Part shown: in pieces, positions 6,976 through 14,494 of the stretch | How positions within the stretch are numbered: position 1 is the stretch's first letter | Layout of the letters: each line of letters opens with the position of its first letter | DNA from: Chloroflexota bacterium | Lineage (GTDB): Bacteria > Chloroflexota > Limnocylindria > Limnocylindrales > CSP1-4 | Direction of reading: 5' to 3' | Assembly: GCA_029858845.1 (NCBI GenBank) | Contig: JAOUEG010000008.1 | Location: forward strand, 1-19,526 | Length of the DNA stretch: 19,526 bases | Position numbers and translations under genes: made by a program | Notes under the pieces: model-generated | What the model was told of the DNA's origin: nothing | Database searches by the model: none | What the model saw: the letters and a program-made list of their open reading frames with translations, nothing else

Positions 6976-7968
6976 TCATGCGCTGGACGCGCCCCCTCCG
7001 ACCCGTCGGATCTCGGCCGTGATGGCCGGCACGACGGCGTGGACGTCACCCACGACGGCATAGGCCGCGCGGCTGAAGATCGGGGCCTCCGGGTCGGTGT
7101 TGATGACGAGGATCCGCTTGGCGGCCTTGCAGCCGACGATGTGCTGGATGGCTCCACTGATGCCGCAGGCGATGTACAGGTCGGGGGCGATGCGGGTGCC
7201 GGTCTGGCCCACCTGCTGGGCGTGCGGCCGCCAGCCGAGACTCGTGGCGACGCGCGAGACCCCGACGGCTCCGCCAAGGAGACCGGCCAACTCGTCCAGC
7301 ATGGCGAAGGCCTCCGCGCTGCCGAGGCCACGCCCGCCACCCACGACGACCTTGGCGTCGGACAGCGACACCTTGTCCGAGGCGGACGGGACGTGCCCGG
7401 TGACACGGGCGCGGAGGTCCGCATCGGCGATGGCCGGCTCGGTGCGCGCGACCGATACCGTGGCCGCGGAGGCCGCGGCCTCCGCCGCCGGGATCGCATG
7501 GGCGGCCACGGTCAGGAGGTACGGATCGCCATCGAGCCAGGCTTCCTCGAGGAGGCTTCCTGCCCAACGCTGGCGGATCACCTTCCAGCGGTCGCCCGGC
7601 GTCACGTCGGTCACATTGGCCGCCATGGGCAGACCCGTGCGCGCCGCCACGTGGGCGAGGACCTCGGTCGCGCGCTCGCTGCCGGGCGCGAGGACGGCCG
7701 CCGGCCCGACCGAGGCCATGACCGTCTGCACGGCAGCCGCCCAGGCCGCCGGAGCGTAGGCGGCCAGGCGCTCGCCGGCGGCGACGTGGGCGGTCGTCAC
7801 CCCGTAGCTACCAAGGCCGTCCGCAACCGCGGCGTCGCCGCCGACGAGCACGGCTTCGACATCTCCGCCGATCACGCCCTGAAGTCGACGAGCCAGTTCC
7901 AGCGCCTCGAGGCTGAGCCGGTCGGGCAGTTCGTCGGCGCTCTCGACCAGGACCAGGATGGTACTCAC
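6976..7968 (-). CDS. etfA: Electron transfer flavoprotein, alpha subunit
   Basis: 330 aa. With EtfB it forms the soluble heterodimer that accepts electrons from flavin dehydrogenases and passes them to the quinone pool. The N-terminal domain (STILVLVES onward) ends near residue 200. The C-terminal FAD domain has GGRGLGS at 211-217, SLGWRPHAQQVGQTG at 243-257, IACGISGAIQHIVG at 266-279 and INTDPEAPIF at 289-298, all expected for FAD binding. The start is the GTG at 7968, whose GTGA overlaps the etfB stop; this gives the expected STILVLVE opening and translational coupling for equal subunit production. The operon places it behind a dimethylglycine dehydrogenase-like gene, its probable electron donor. 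No ETF:quinone oxidoreductase is in the window. Confidence 0.95.
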   Translation of the reverse strand: MSTILVLVESADELPDRLSLEALELARRLQGVIGGDVEAVLVGGDAAVADGLGSYGVTTAHVAAGERLAAYAPAAWAAAVQTVMASVGPAAVLAPGSERATEVLAHVAARTGLPMAANVTDVTPGDRWKVIRQRWAGSLLEEAWLDGDPYLLTVAAHAIPAAEAAASAATVSVARTEPAIADADLRARVTGHVPSASDKVSLSDAKVVVGGGRGLGSAEAFAMLDELAGLLGGAVGVSRVATSLGWRPHAQQVGQTGTRIAPDLYIACGISGAIQHIVGCKAAKRILVINTDPEAPIFSRAAYAVVGDVHAVVPAITAEIRRVGGGASSA

Positions 7969-8684
7969 AGGACACCCAGCTCTCGGAGCACCTCGACCAC
8001 CCTCGGGGCGGCCTCCGGGCCGGTCCCGAGGATCTCGGCCGTCTGCTCCTGCTCCACCGGCAGGGCAAGCCGGATGAGTTCCGGGCTGGCCGGTCGATGC
8101 TCGGGCTCCATCCGGTCGATCTCCTTCTTCTTGGCCCGGAGGCGGCCGATCACGGCCGGCAATGGCAGTTCGAAGACTTCCCAGCCATCGGTCGCCTGGC
8201 GACGCGCGGTCGCGACGCCAGCAGCGACCTCGAGGGCCTTGACGCCGTTGACGCACGGTCGGTCCAGCGCCGTCGCGATCCGGATGCCGACCTGGTAGCC
8301 GCCCGAATCGGCCGACTCGTTGCCGACCAGGATCAGGTCGAACGGCCCGTCGGCAGCCTCGAGGACCCGGATGGCATCGGTGATGGCGGTCGACGTCGCG
8401 ATCGGGTCCCAATCACCGCCGTCCGTTTCCAGGTGGACAGCTCGCCCGATGCCGATGGCCACGGCATCGCGCAGCTGGTCCGCGGCCTCCGCCGGGCCAA
8501 GCGTCATGACGACCGTCTCACCACCATGGAGCTCCGCCAGGCGGACGGCCTCTTCCACGGCGCATTCCTCGTGGGGGCTTACCACGAAGCCGAGGTAGGC
8601 CGTGTCGATGGTGCGATCGTCCGGGTTGAGAGCGATCCGGCCGCCCGTCGCCGGAACACGCTTGACGAGGGTCAGGATGCGCAT
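7965..8684 (-). CDS. etfB: Electron transfer flavoprotein, beta subunit
   Basis: 239 aa, a single Rossmann-like AMP-binding domain of normal length. It opens with MRILTLVKRVPATGG; HEECAVEEAVRLAE and VVMTLGPAEAADQLRDAVAIGIGRAVHL follow the usual EtfB pattern, and LPAVIGRLRAKKKEIDRMEPE near the C-terminus is the family signature region. The nucleotide-site loop reads GNESADSGGYQVG, which departs from the GxxAxDGDTxQVG form I expect in many ETFs; it may mark a subfamily. ATG 8684 lies 7 nt after the stop of the dehydrogenase gene, with GGAGC upstream, and its stop overlaps the etfA start. The order dehydrogenase-etfB-etfA in one operon argues for a dedicated ETF. Confidence 0.94.
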   Translation of the reverse strand: MRILTLVKRVPATGGRIALNPDDRTIDTAYLGFVVSPHEECAVEEAVRLAELHGGETVVMTLGPAEAADQLRDAVAIGIGRAVHLETDGGDWDPIATSTAITDAIRVLEAADGPFDLILVGNESADSGGYQVGIRIATALDRPCVNGVKALEVAAGVATARRQATDGWEVFELPLPAVIGRLRAKKKEIDRMEPEHRPASPELIRLALPVEQEQTAEILGTGPEAAPRVVEVLRELGVL

Positions 8685-8691
8685 CGGTCCA

Positions 8692-11208
8692 TCAGCTCCG
8701 GATGCGCTCGTTGTCAGGGTCGAACAGCGGGGTGCTGCCGGCGACCGCCACGGTCACCGGATAGCGCTCGCCCATGTACTCGACGAGGAGCTTGGTCCCC
8801 ACCACGGCCTGCGCCGGCGGCAGGTACGACATCAGCAGATGCCGTCCCACGGACGGGCCCGCGCCGGCGCTCGTGACATACGACCGCCGGCCCTTGGCGT
8901 CCACGAGGGATGAACCATCCGCCGCCAGGATCGGCTCGCGACCCATCATGTAGCGCGCCACGCCACTGGACGAACGAGCGTCGTCCAGGGTAAGCGTGCA
9001 CAGGATGGCCGCCGGCTCGCTCTCGCGCTGCTTCAGATAGGCAGCCTTGCCGATGAAGTCATGAGACTTGACCTTCGGCCGGGCCATCCCCGCCTCGACG
9101 ATGTCGTATTCGAGCTCCAGCTCTGCCCCGTGGGCGCGGTAGCCCTTCTCGAGCCGGCCGGTCGTGCCGTAGACGCCGATCCCGGCGGCGATCACGCCGT
9201 GCGGCCGGCCCGCCTCCCAGAGGGTGTCCCACAGGCGCAGTCCCTCCTCCATGGGAACGTAGATCTCCCAACCCAACTCGCCGACGTACGAGATCCGCGA
9301 GGCCAGCGCGCGCAGCGTGCCGATCTCGATGACCCGGCACGTGCCGAACGGGAACCCCTCGTTCGAGACGTCATCCGGGGTCGTGGCGGCGAGGACGTCG
9401 CGAGCGCGCGGCCCCCAGATCCCGAGGGTGTAGTACGTCGAGGTCGCGTCGAACAGCTGCGCCGAACCGTCCAACGGGAGGTGGTCGGCGAACCACTTCT
9501 TGTCGCGCATGCCCATGCCGCCGCCGGTGACGATGCGGAACTGGTCGTGCCCGAGGCGCATGATCGTCAGGTCCGAGACGAACCCGCCGTTCTCGGCCAG
9601 CACCGGCGTGTAGACGACGCGTCCCACGGGCACATCCAGCTGGCTGACCACCAGGCCCTGCAGGCTGTCCAGCGCTGCCGGTCCGGTCACGTCGAAGATG
9701 GCGAACGCGGCCAGATCCACCATGGCCACGCGGTCACGCATGGCGAGGTGTTCGGCGCTGATGATCGGCGACCACCAGCGCGCTTCCCACTCCGCCTCGC
9801 GTCGGGCCACGCGGTCGCCGTACTCATCGAGCAGGGACTCGTTGGCGCGGTACCAGAACGGCCGCTCCCAGCCGGCCGCCTCGAAGAACTCGGCGCCGAG
9901 CTCCACCTGGCGCGGGTAGACGGGCGACAGCCGGACGTTGCGATTCGACTCCCACTGCTCCATCGGGTGGACGATGCCGTACGTCTTGTTGAAGCCTTCG
10001 GCCGTCCGCGCCTCGATATGGGTGCTCGTCTTCTGGTGCTCGTAGAAGCGGGCGATGTCCGAGCTGTGCAGATCGATCTCCGACCAGCCGTGGGTCATCA
10101 CCTCGGCCAGCGCCCGGGCGATCCCCGGGGCCTCCTTGATCCAGACCGCGGCGCACGACCAGAGGCCCTTGACCTCCGGGGTCTCGCCAAGGATCGGCAT
10201 CCCGTCCGGCGTCAGCGACAGCAGGCCGTTGATCGCGTAGCGGATACCGACACGCTCGTCGCCGAGGATGTCCGGGACGAGCTCGAGGGCCTGCTCGAGC
10301 TGGAGCTCGAAGTCCTCCTGGGTGAACGGCAGCTCCGTCGGCGACAGCGCCGACGCCTCGATCGAGGGGATGTCGTCCGCCTTCATGAGGATCGGCCGAT
10401 GGGCATATGAGCCGACCTCGAGGTCGCCGCCATGCTGGCGCTCGTACATGTTGGTGTCCATGTCCCGAACGATCGGGAAGGAGATCTCGCCGACCGTGTC
10501 GGCGAACTGGGGAACGGGGCCCACGCTGATCATCTGGTGCACGGCCGGGCTGAGCGGGATCGAAGCGCCTGCCATCCTCGCGATCCGCGGACTCCACACG
10601 CCGCAGGCGACGATGACCGTCCCGGCCTCGATGTCGCCGCGGTCCGTCCGGACTCGCTGGACCCGTCCGTCGACGACGTCGACGCCGGTGACTTCGGTGG
10701 CCGCCGAGATCGTCAGGGCGCCCAACTCGGTCGCGCGCTCGCGCATGATCGTGCCTGCGCGCAGGGAGTCGACAACCCCGACGCTAGGGGTGTGGAAGCC
10801 GCCGAGGATGATCTCCGCGTCCACGTAGGGCACCAGCGCCTTGACACCGGCGGGGTCCAGGAGCTCGGAGTCGATCCCCCATGAGCGCGACGAGGCCATC
10901 CGGCGGGTCAGCTCCTGCATCCGCTCCGGCGTTCGCGCCACCTCGATGCCGCCGCTCTGGGTGAAGACGCCGAGCTCCTTGTACTGCTCGACGGAGTCGA
11001 GCGTGAGGGCGGTCATCTCCTTGGAGTGATCCGTCGGGAAGATGAAGTTGGAGGCGTGACCGGTGGAGCCTCCGGGATTGGGCAGCGGCCCCTTGTCCAG
11101 CAGGACGATCTCGCGCCAGCCCAGCCGCGCCAGCTGGTAGGCCAGGCTGTTGCCGACGATGCCGGCTCCGATGATCACGACGTTCGCCCGCGCGGGAAGC
11201 CCGCTCAT
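8692..11208 (-). CDS. Dimethylglycine/sarcosine dehydrogenase-like FAD-GcvT protein
   Basis: 838 aa, the size of the dimethylglycine dehydrogenase family. Residues about 8-400 form a DAO-type FAD domain: VVIIGAGIVGNSLAYQLARLG (dinucleotide fold), then STGHASNF, whose His51 sits where these enzymes attach FAD covalently. The C-terminal half is a GcvT-like folate domain, recognisable from ISYVGELGWEIYVPMEEGLRLW and YGTTGRLEKGYRAHGAELE. Such enzymes remove an N-methyl group oxidatively, and the folate domain captures the formaldehyde unit as methylene-THF. The ATG at 11208 has AAGGGGCGG before it and places the FAD fold at the very N-terminus; upstream in-frame codons run into the divergent regulator's promoter. 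EtfB and EtfA follow directly. Dimethylglycine is the favoured substrate because a betaine methyltransferase system is nearby; sarcosine or another N-methyl compound is possible. Confidence 0.9.
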   Translation of the reverse strand: MSGLPARANVVIIGAGIVGNSLAYQLARLGWREIVLLDKGPLPNPGGSTGHASNFIFPTDHSKEMTALTLDSVEQYKELGVFTQSGGIEVARTPERMQELTRRMASSRSWGIDSELLDPAGVKALVPYVDAEIILGGFHTPSVGVVDSLRAGTIMRERATELGALTISAATEVTGVDVVDGRVQRVRTDRGDIEAGTVIVACGVWSPRIARMAGASIPLSPAVHQMISVGPVPQFADTVGEISFPIVRDMDTNMYERQHGGDLEVGSYAHRPILMKADDIPSIEASALSPTELPFTQEDFELQLEQALELVPDILGDERVGIRYAINGLLSLTPDGMPILGETPEVKGLWSCAAVWIKEAPGIARALAEVMTHGWSEIDLHSSDIARFYEHQKTSTHIEARTAEGFNKTYGIVHPMEQWESNRNVRLSPVYPRQVELGAEFFEAAGWERPFWYRANESLLDEYGDRVARREAEWEARWWSPIISAEHLAMRDRVAMVDLAAFAIFDVTGPAALDSLQGLVVSQLDVPVGRVVYTPVLAENGGFVSDLTIMRLGHDQFRIVTGGGMGMRDKKWFADHLPLDGSAQLFDATSTYYTLGIWGPRARDVLAATTPDDVSNEGFPFGTCRVIEIGTLRALASRISYVGELGWEIYVPMEEGLRLWDTLWEAGRPHGVIAAGIGVYGTTGRLEKGYRAHGAELELEYDIVEAGMARPKVKSHDFIGKAAYLKQRESEPAAILCTLTLDDARSSSGVARYMMGREPILAADGSSLVDAKGRRSYVTSAGAGPSVGRHLLMSYLPPAQAVVGTKLLVEYMGERYPVTVAVAGSTPLFDPDNERIRS

Positions 11209-11233
11209 GTGCCGCCCCTTCCATTCCGACCGA

Positions 11234-11272
11234 TGTTGCACGACTTGCAATGGTGTTGCCGCTGCTGCGACA
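11234..11272. promoter_or_regulatory. Two tandem imperfect palindromes between divergent genes (candidate IclR operators)
   Basis: Two copies of TGTTGC begin exactly 20 bp apart, at 11234 and 11254. Each is followed after 7 nt by an inverted partner: GCAATG (4 of 6 complementary) and GCGACA (5 of 6). Within the first site TTGCA-N5-TGCAA (11236-11250) is a perfect 5-bp repeat. The 20-bp step puts both sites on the same helix face. The gap between the dehydrogenase and IclR start codons is only 73 nt, so a bound protein would affect both promoters. Assignment to the adjacent IclR protein is inferred. Confidence 0.42.
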
Positions 11273-11281
11273 CTGAAGGGG

Positions 11282-12109
11282 ATGGTACACCACCGCCACA
11301 ACCCGCCAGCGAACCCAGCAGCCGGGGCCCGGCCGAGCGTCGAGCGGATCGCCACCGCCCTGGACATCGTGGCCGCACGCGGCTGGGTCAGCGCGGCGGA
11401 ACTCGCGACCGCGCTGGGCGTCGACCGGAGCACCGGCTGGCGGTTGGCGCGTTCACTGGAACAGGTCGGCTGGCTGCACCATGATCCGGCGACCCACCGC
11501 TACCGGCTCGGATTGCCGTTGTTCGAGCTCGGGACGCGCGTGCTCGATATCGTCGACGTACGGGACGACGCCCGCCGCGTCATGACCGAGCTGGTCGCCA
11601 CGACCGGCGAGAGCGTGGATCTCGCGATCCGCGACGGCGACAGCGTCGTGTTCATCGACAAGATCGATGGGACGAACGAAGTCCGAGCGTTCACTCGGAG
11701 CGGCCAGCGCGCCCGCCTGCATGCCACGGCCGCAGGCAAGGTCTTCCTCGCCCATCTTCCGCCGGCCGAACTCGACGACTACCTCGCCGGCCCGCTGCCG
11801 GCCTCCACGCCGGCCACCATCACGGATCCCGCCGAGCTGGCGATCGCGGTCGAGCGAACGCGACAGCGGGGCTGGGCAGTCAATCGCGGTGAGCTCCACA
11901 TCGAGGCCGGCGCCCTGGCCGTGCCCGTCCTTGATGCCCTCGGCGCCTGCGTCGCCGCACTGGGCCTGAACGTGCCCCTGTCACGGATGGACGGAGACCG
12001 CGTGCGCACCCTGGTCGCAGACCTCCAGGCGGCCACCCGCCGGCTCGGCCCGACCCTCGGCCTCGGGATGCGTGGCCCGGCGTCGACGGCGGCCCGCTCG
12101 GATGTCTGA
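11282..12109 (+). CDS. IclR-family transcriptional regulator, divergent from the dehydrogenase-ETF operon
   Basis: 275 aa. The winged helix-turn-helix covers about residues 18-70 (SVERIATALDIVAARGWVSAAELATALGVDRSTGWRLARSL by content; helices split around GW and DRS). The effector domain follows, with GESVDLAIRDGDSVVFIDKI, LHATAAGKVFLAHL and GWAVNRGELHIEAGALAVPV, all standard for IclR proteins. Start: ATG 11282 has AAGGGG directly against it, too close for ideal spacing, so the true start could differ slightly; no better in-frame codon precedes the HTH. It points away from the dimethylglycine dehydrogenase-ETF operon and is the likely regulator of it. It is a distant paralogue, not a copy, of the IclR gene at 5155, so the two demethylation steps may answer to different metabolites. 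Confidence 0.92.
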   Translation: MVHHRHNPPANPAAGARPSVERIATALDIVAARGWVSAAELATALGVDRSTGWRLARSLEQVGWLHHDPATHRYRLGLPLFELGTRVLDIVDVRDDARRVMTELVATTGESVDLAIRDGDSVVFIDKIDGTNEVRAFTRSGQRARLHATAAGKVFLAHLPPAELDDYLAGPLPASTPATITDPAELAIAVERTRQRGWAVNRGELHIEAGALAVPVLDALGACVAALGLNVPLSRMDGDRVRTLVADLQAATRRLGPTLGLGMRGPASTAARSDV

Positions 12110-12117
12110 TTGACAAT

Positions 12118-12145
12118 CCCGGTCTGTTGCCGCCCCCAGACGGGG
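12118..12145 (+). terminator. Candidate terminator hairpin after the second IclR gene
   Basis: CCCGGTCTG at 12118-12126 pairs with CAGACGGGG at 12137-12145 (8 of 9 base pairs, one G/G mismatch) around a 10-nt loop, starting 9 nt after the stop codon. There is no T tract after it. In the remaining gap up to 12344 I see no gene or clear promoter. Confidence 0.3.
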
Positions 12146-12344
12146 TAGGGATCGGATCGGGCGACGTCCGAGCCGTCGATGACCGAGCAGTGGTTGACCT
12201 TGACGATGAGCCCTGGGGGACCCGCGCTCCGGGACCTCCTGGTCGACGGAGCTGCCGTGAGCGAATGGCGCAGGGCGTCAAGCTTCCGACACCCTCGCGG
12301 GCACGGTGTGTCTCGCCGATGCTGAAGGCTGGCGGAGGCCCCGT

Positions 12345-13745
12345 ATGACGCCGATCGAGAACGAGGGAACCGAGCCGGTCCAGCTCCAGCCGGTCGGGAG
12401 GCCACCGGGCCGGTTCGTCGCGGCCGGGCTGATCGCCTTCCTCCTGCTCGCGATCGGGCTCGGGCGGTGGCTCGACACCGACACCCGACCGGACCCGTAC
12501 CGGGCCTCTCCCGAAGAGGGCAGAGCCGTCACGCCGCCGTCGTCCTCGCCGTTGGTCGTGCCGAAGGCCTCCACGCCACCCGCTCGACGAGGCACGGCAA
12601 CCTCGCCTGCCGATCCGGAAGGGCTCGGTCTTGTCGCCGTCCGCCCAGGGCGTTTCGACATCCCGTGGCCGGACATCGACATCAGCATCACCCTGCCCGG
12701 TGGCTGGTCGGTGTCCCGATCCGGAACCGTCGTCTGCATCGCCGAGGACGAAGGTTGCCGCCTGAGCCTGTCGGTCCATGACGTGACGGCGATCGCGCCG
12801 GCCGACGTCTGTCGCAGCACCACCGAGCGCCCGATGCCAGCGCTCGGACCGACGGTCGACGAACGGACGGCAGCCCTCACGGCCCTGCTCGGACCGGACC
12901 GACCGGGGCCAACGGATTTCGCGATCGGAGGCTACCCGGCCAAGCGTTTCGACCTGTCCGGCCTCGTCGATCACTGCGCCGGCGGCCCGGAGGGGCGAAT
13001 CATCCTGAGGGACGCCTCCGGACCGCCGTTCGGGGTGTTGAAGGGCGGCAGCGGGATCGTCTACGTCACCGACGTGGACGGGCGACCAGTGGTCATCGCG
13101 ACCGGCCACCGGGGCGCGTCGGCCGAGGACGTCAAGCAGCTCGAGAGGGTCGTCGCTTCGATCGAGATCGGCAGCAGGGTCGCGGCCTGGGACCGCACCG
13201 GCCGTGACACGCGGAGGATCGGCGGCGTCTCGTTCGGGTTCCGTGCGGATGGCACGTGGGAGCGAAAGGGCACGATCTCGCTCAACAAGTCCTTCCACGG
13301 CCCGCAGGGCGCCGAGGCGATCATCTGGTGGGTAGGTGTCGCCACAGACCGGCATGCCACCCCCTGCGTCATCCTGCGGGAGGCCGAACCCACGATGGCA
13401 GGTCTCACGGCGGCCGTGGCGACAGCGCCCGGGACCGAACTGCTCAGCGGCCCATCGGATGTCGTGCTGGGTGGCCACGCGGCCAGGCACGTGGTGGTGG
13501 CGGTTCGCGAGCGCCGCGGCTGTGATCCCGGGTACTTCTTCGCCTGGGGCACACCGTTTGACGGTGCGATGTGGGAGCGGACGGAAGCGGGCGATCGGAT
13601 CGAGGTCTGGGTCGTCGACGCGAACGGAGCACTGCTGTTCATCGCCGCCGAGACCCACCGGCTCGAAACCGCGATGACGCAAGCTGACTGGACCCGGGTC
13701 GATCAGCAGATCCAGGAGATCGTCGACTCGATCGCGTTCAGGTGA
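12345..13745 (+). CDS. Membrane-anchored extracytoplasmic protein with two related modules
   Basis: 466 aa starting at ATG 12345, which has GGAGG with a 6-nt spacer. Residues 1-23 are cytoplasmic; about 24-41 (FVAAGLIAFLLLAIGLGR) form one transmembrane segment; a Pro/Ser/Thr/Ala-rich linker runs to about 90; the rest is outside. Two modules of about 170-190 residues follow. Each ends in a strand-turn-helix pattern: VYVTDVDGRPVVIATG then LERVVASIEIG for the first, IEVWVVDANGALLFIAAE then QEIVDSIAFR for the second. The second module shares PGTELLSGPSDV, the cysteine pair TPC/GCDP and the DSIxF ending with the ectodomain of the protein at 14494. I do not recognise a named family. The gene lies directly upstream of a sigma factor, so a sensory or partner role in that signalling unit is a fair inference. 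Confidence 0.75.
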   Translation: MTPIENEGTEPVQLQPVGRPPGRFVAAGLIAFLLLAIGLGRWLDTDTRPDPYRASPEEGRAVTPPSSSPLVVPKASTPPARRGTATSPADPEGLGLVAVRPGRFDIPWPDIDISITLPGGWSVSRSGTVVCIAEDEGCRLSLSVHDVTAIAPADVCRSTTERPMPALGPTVDERTAALTALLGPDRPGPTDFAIGGYPAKRFDLSGLVDHCAGGPEGRIILRDASGPPFGVLKGGSGIVYVTDVDGRPVVIATGHRGASAEDVKQLERVVASIEIGSRVAAWDRTGRDTRRIGGVSFGFRADGTWERKGTISLNKSFHGPQGAEAIIWWVGVATDRHATPCVILREAEPTMAGLTAAVATAPGTELLSGPSDVVLGGHAARHVVVAVRERRGCDPGYFFAWGTPFDGAMWERTEAGDRIEVWVVDANGALLFIAAETHRLETAMTQADWTRVDQQIQEIVDSIAFR

Positions 13746-13869
13746 TCCCGCCTCCGCTGCACGATCGGTCGGGCGCGTCGAGATGCTTCCATCCGCAGCC
13801 CGGCATCGGTCCGTCGTGGTGCCCATCAACCGGTCCGGCTCGGCGATGTCGCGCCGCTGTCCACGAAGA

Positions 13870-13894
13870 TTGACATCGCCATTCCCCGGCGATG
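13870..13894 (+). promoter_or_regulatory. Consensus -35 hexamer overlapping an inverted repeat, upstream of the sigma gene
   Basis: TTGACA at 13870-13875 is a perfect -35 hexamer, but the best -10-like sequence (CATACC, 13897-13902) lies 21 nt away, too far for an ordinary promoter. Overlapping it is a perfect inverted repeat, CATCGCC (13874-13880) and GGCGATG (13888-13894), with a 7-nt centre. It sits about 55 nt before the sigma gene's start codon. It could be an operator or an RNA hairpin. Confidence 0.28.
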
Positions 13895-13948
13895 CCCATA
13901 CCGTGTGACGTGCATCGGACGAAACCGACGCGCGTCGCGCGGAGGGGC

Positions 13949-14494
13949 ATGGATACCGATCTCGTGATCCGAGCGCAGCAGGGCGACACGGCGGCGTTCG
14001 CCGCCATCGCCAGCGCGGTCGCGGATCGGTTCCTGGGGGTCGCGCGCAGGATCCTGCGCGACTTCGACCTGGCCGAGGATGCAACGCAGCAGGCGCTGCT
14101 CGCCGTCTGGCAGGACCTCCCACAGCTTCGCGACCCGACTCGCTTCGAAGCCTGGTCGCATCGCCTCCTCGTGCGCGCCTGCTACGCCGAGGGACGGAAG
14201 GAGCGCCGTTGGGCGCCCAACCTCCGGCTCCTGCCGGTGGACGAGCCGGTTCCGGACGATGACCTGAGCTCGGTCGTCGACCGTGACCTGATCGAGCGCG
14301 GCTTCCGTCGCCTGTCCATCGACCACCGCGTCGTGGTGGTCCTGCACCTCTACCTCGATCTGCCACTCGGTCGGGTCGCCGACATCGTCGGCGTCCCGAC
14401 CGGGACCGCACATTCTCGACTTCATCACGCGATGCGTGCCATGCGGGCGGCTCTGGACGCCGACTCGCGCCCCCCGGTCCGGGAGGTCAGCTGA
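13949..14494 (+). CDS. ECF-type RNA polymerase sigma factor
   Basis: 181 aa. Region 2 (about residues 12-85) contains AAFAAIASAVADRFLGVARRILRDFDLAEDATQQALLAVWQDL by content, with the family's LAEDATQQALLAVW core at 41-54. Region 4 (about 113-168) has LIERGFRRLSIDHRVVVVLHLYLDLPLGRVADIVGVP and the DNA-binding helix GTAHSRLHHAMRAMR by content. Regions 1 and 3 are absent, as in group IV sigma factors. I chose ATG 13949, placing MDTDLVIRAQQGD at the front; GGAGGGG lies immediately upstream. Its stop overlaps the next start (TGATG), the usual sign of a sigma/anti-sigma pair. The membrane protein upstream probably belongs to the same unit. The signal and target promoters are unknown. Confidence 0.92.
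   Translation: MDTDLVIRAQQGDTAAFAAIASAVADRFLGVARRILRDFDLAEDATQQALLAVWQDLPQLRDPTRFEAWSHRLLVRACYAEGRKERRWAPNLRLLPVDEPVPDDDLSSVVDRDLIERGFRRLSIDHRVVVVLHLYLDLPLGRVADIVGVPTGTAHSRLHHAMRAMRAALDADSRPPVREVS

Noticed and set aside
9061..10410. Long plus-strand frame opposite the dimethylglycine dehydrogenase gene
   Set aside because: Antisense shadow; the minus-strand protein has an FAD fold and GcvT domain.
5155..12109. Treating the two IclR genes as a recent duplication
   Set aside because: Their sequences differ throughout, including the recognition helix (PKSTAARML versus DRSTGWRLA), and the neighbouring palindromes differ, so they are separate family members.
12110..12344. Gap between the second IclR gene and the membrane protein, with a short plus-strand frame from 12179 and several TTGAC sequences
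   Set aside because: The frame has no ribosome-binding site and no recognisable content, and none of the TTGAC sequences has a -10 at proper spacing. Only the hairpin at 12118-12145 was kept.
11880..14411. Open minus-strand frame of over 800 codons across the regulator, membrane-protein and sigma genes
   Set aside because: Antisense frame of high-GC coding DNA: low-complexity Arg/Gly/Pro composition, no domain signature, and the plus-strand genes opposite have clear starts, domains and ribosome-binding sites.
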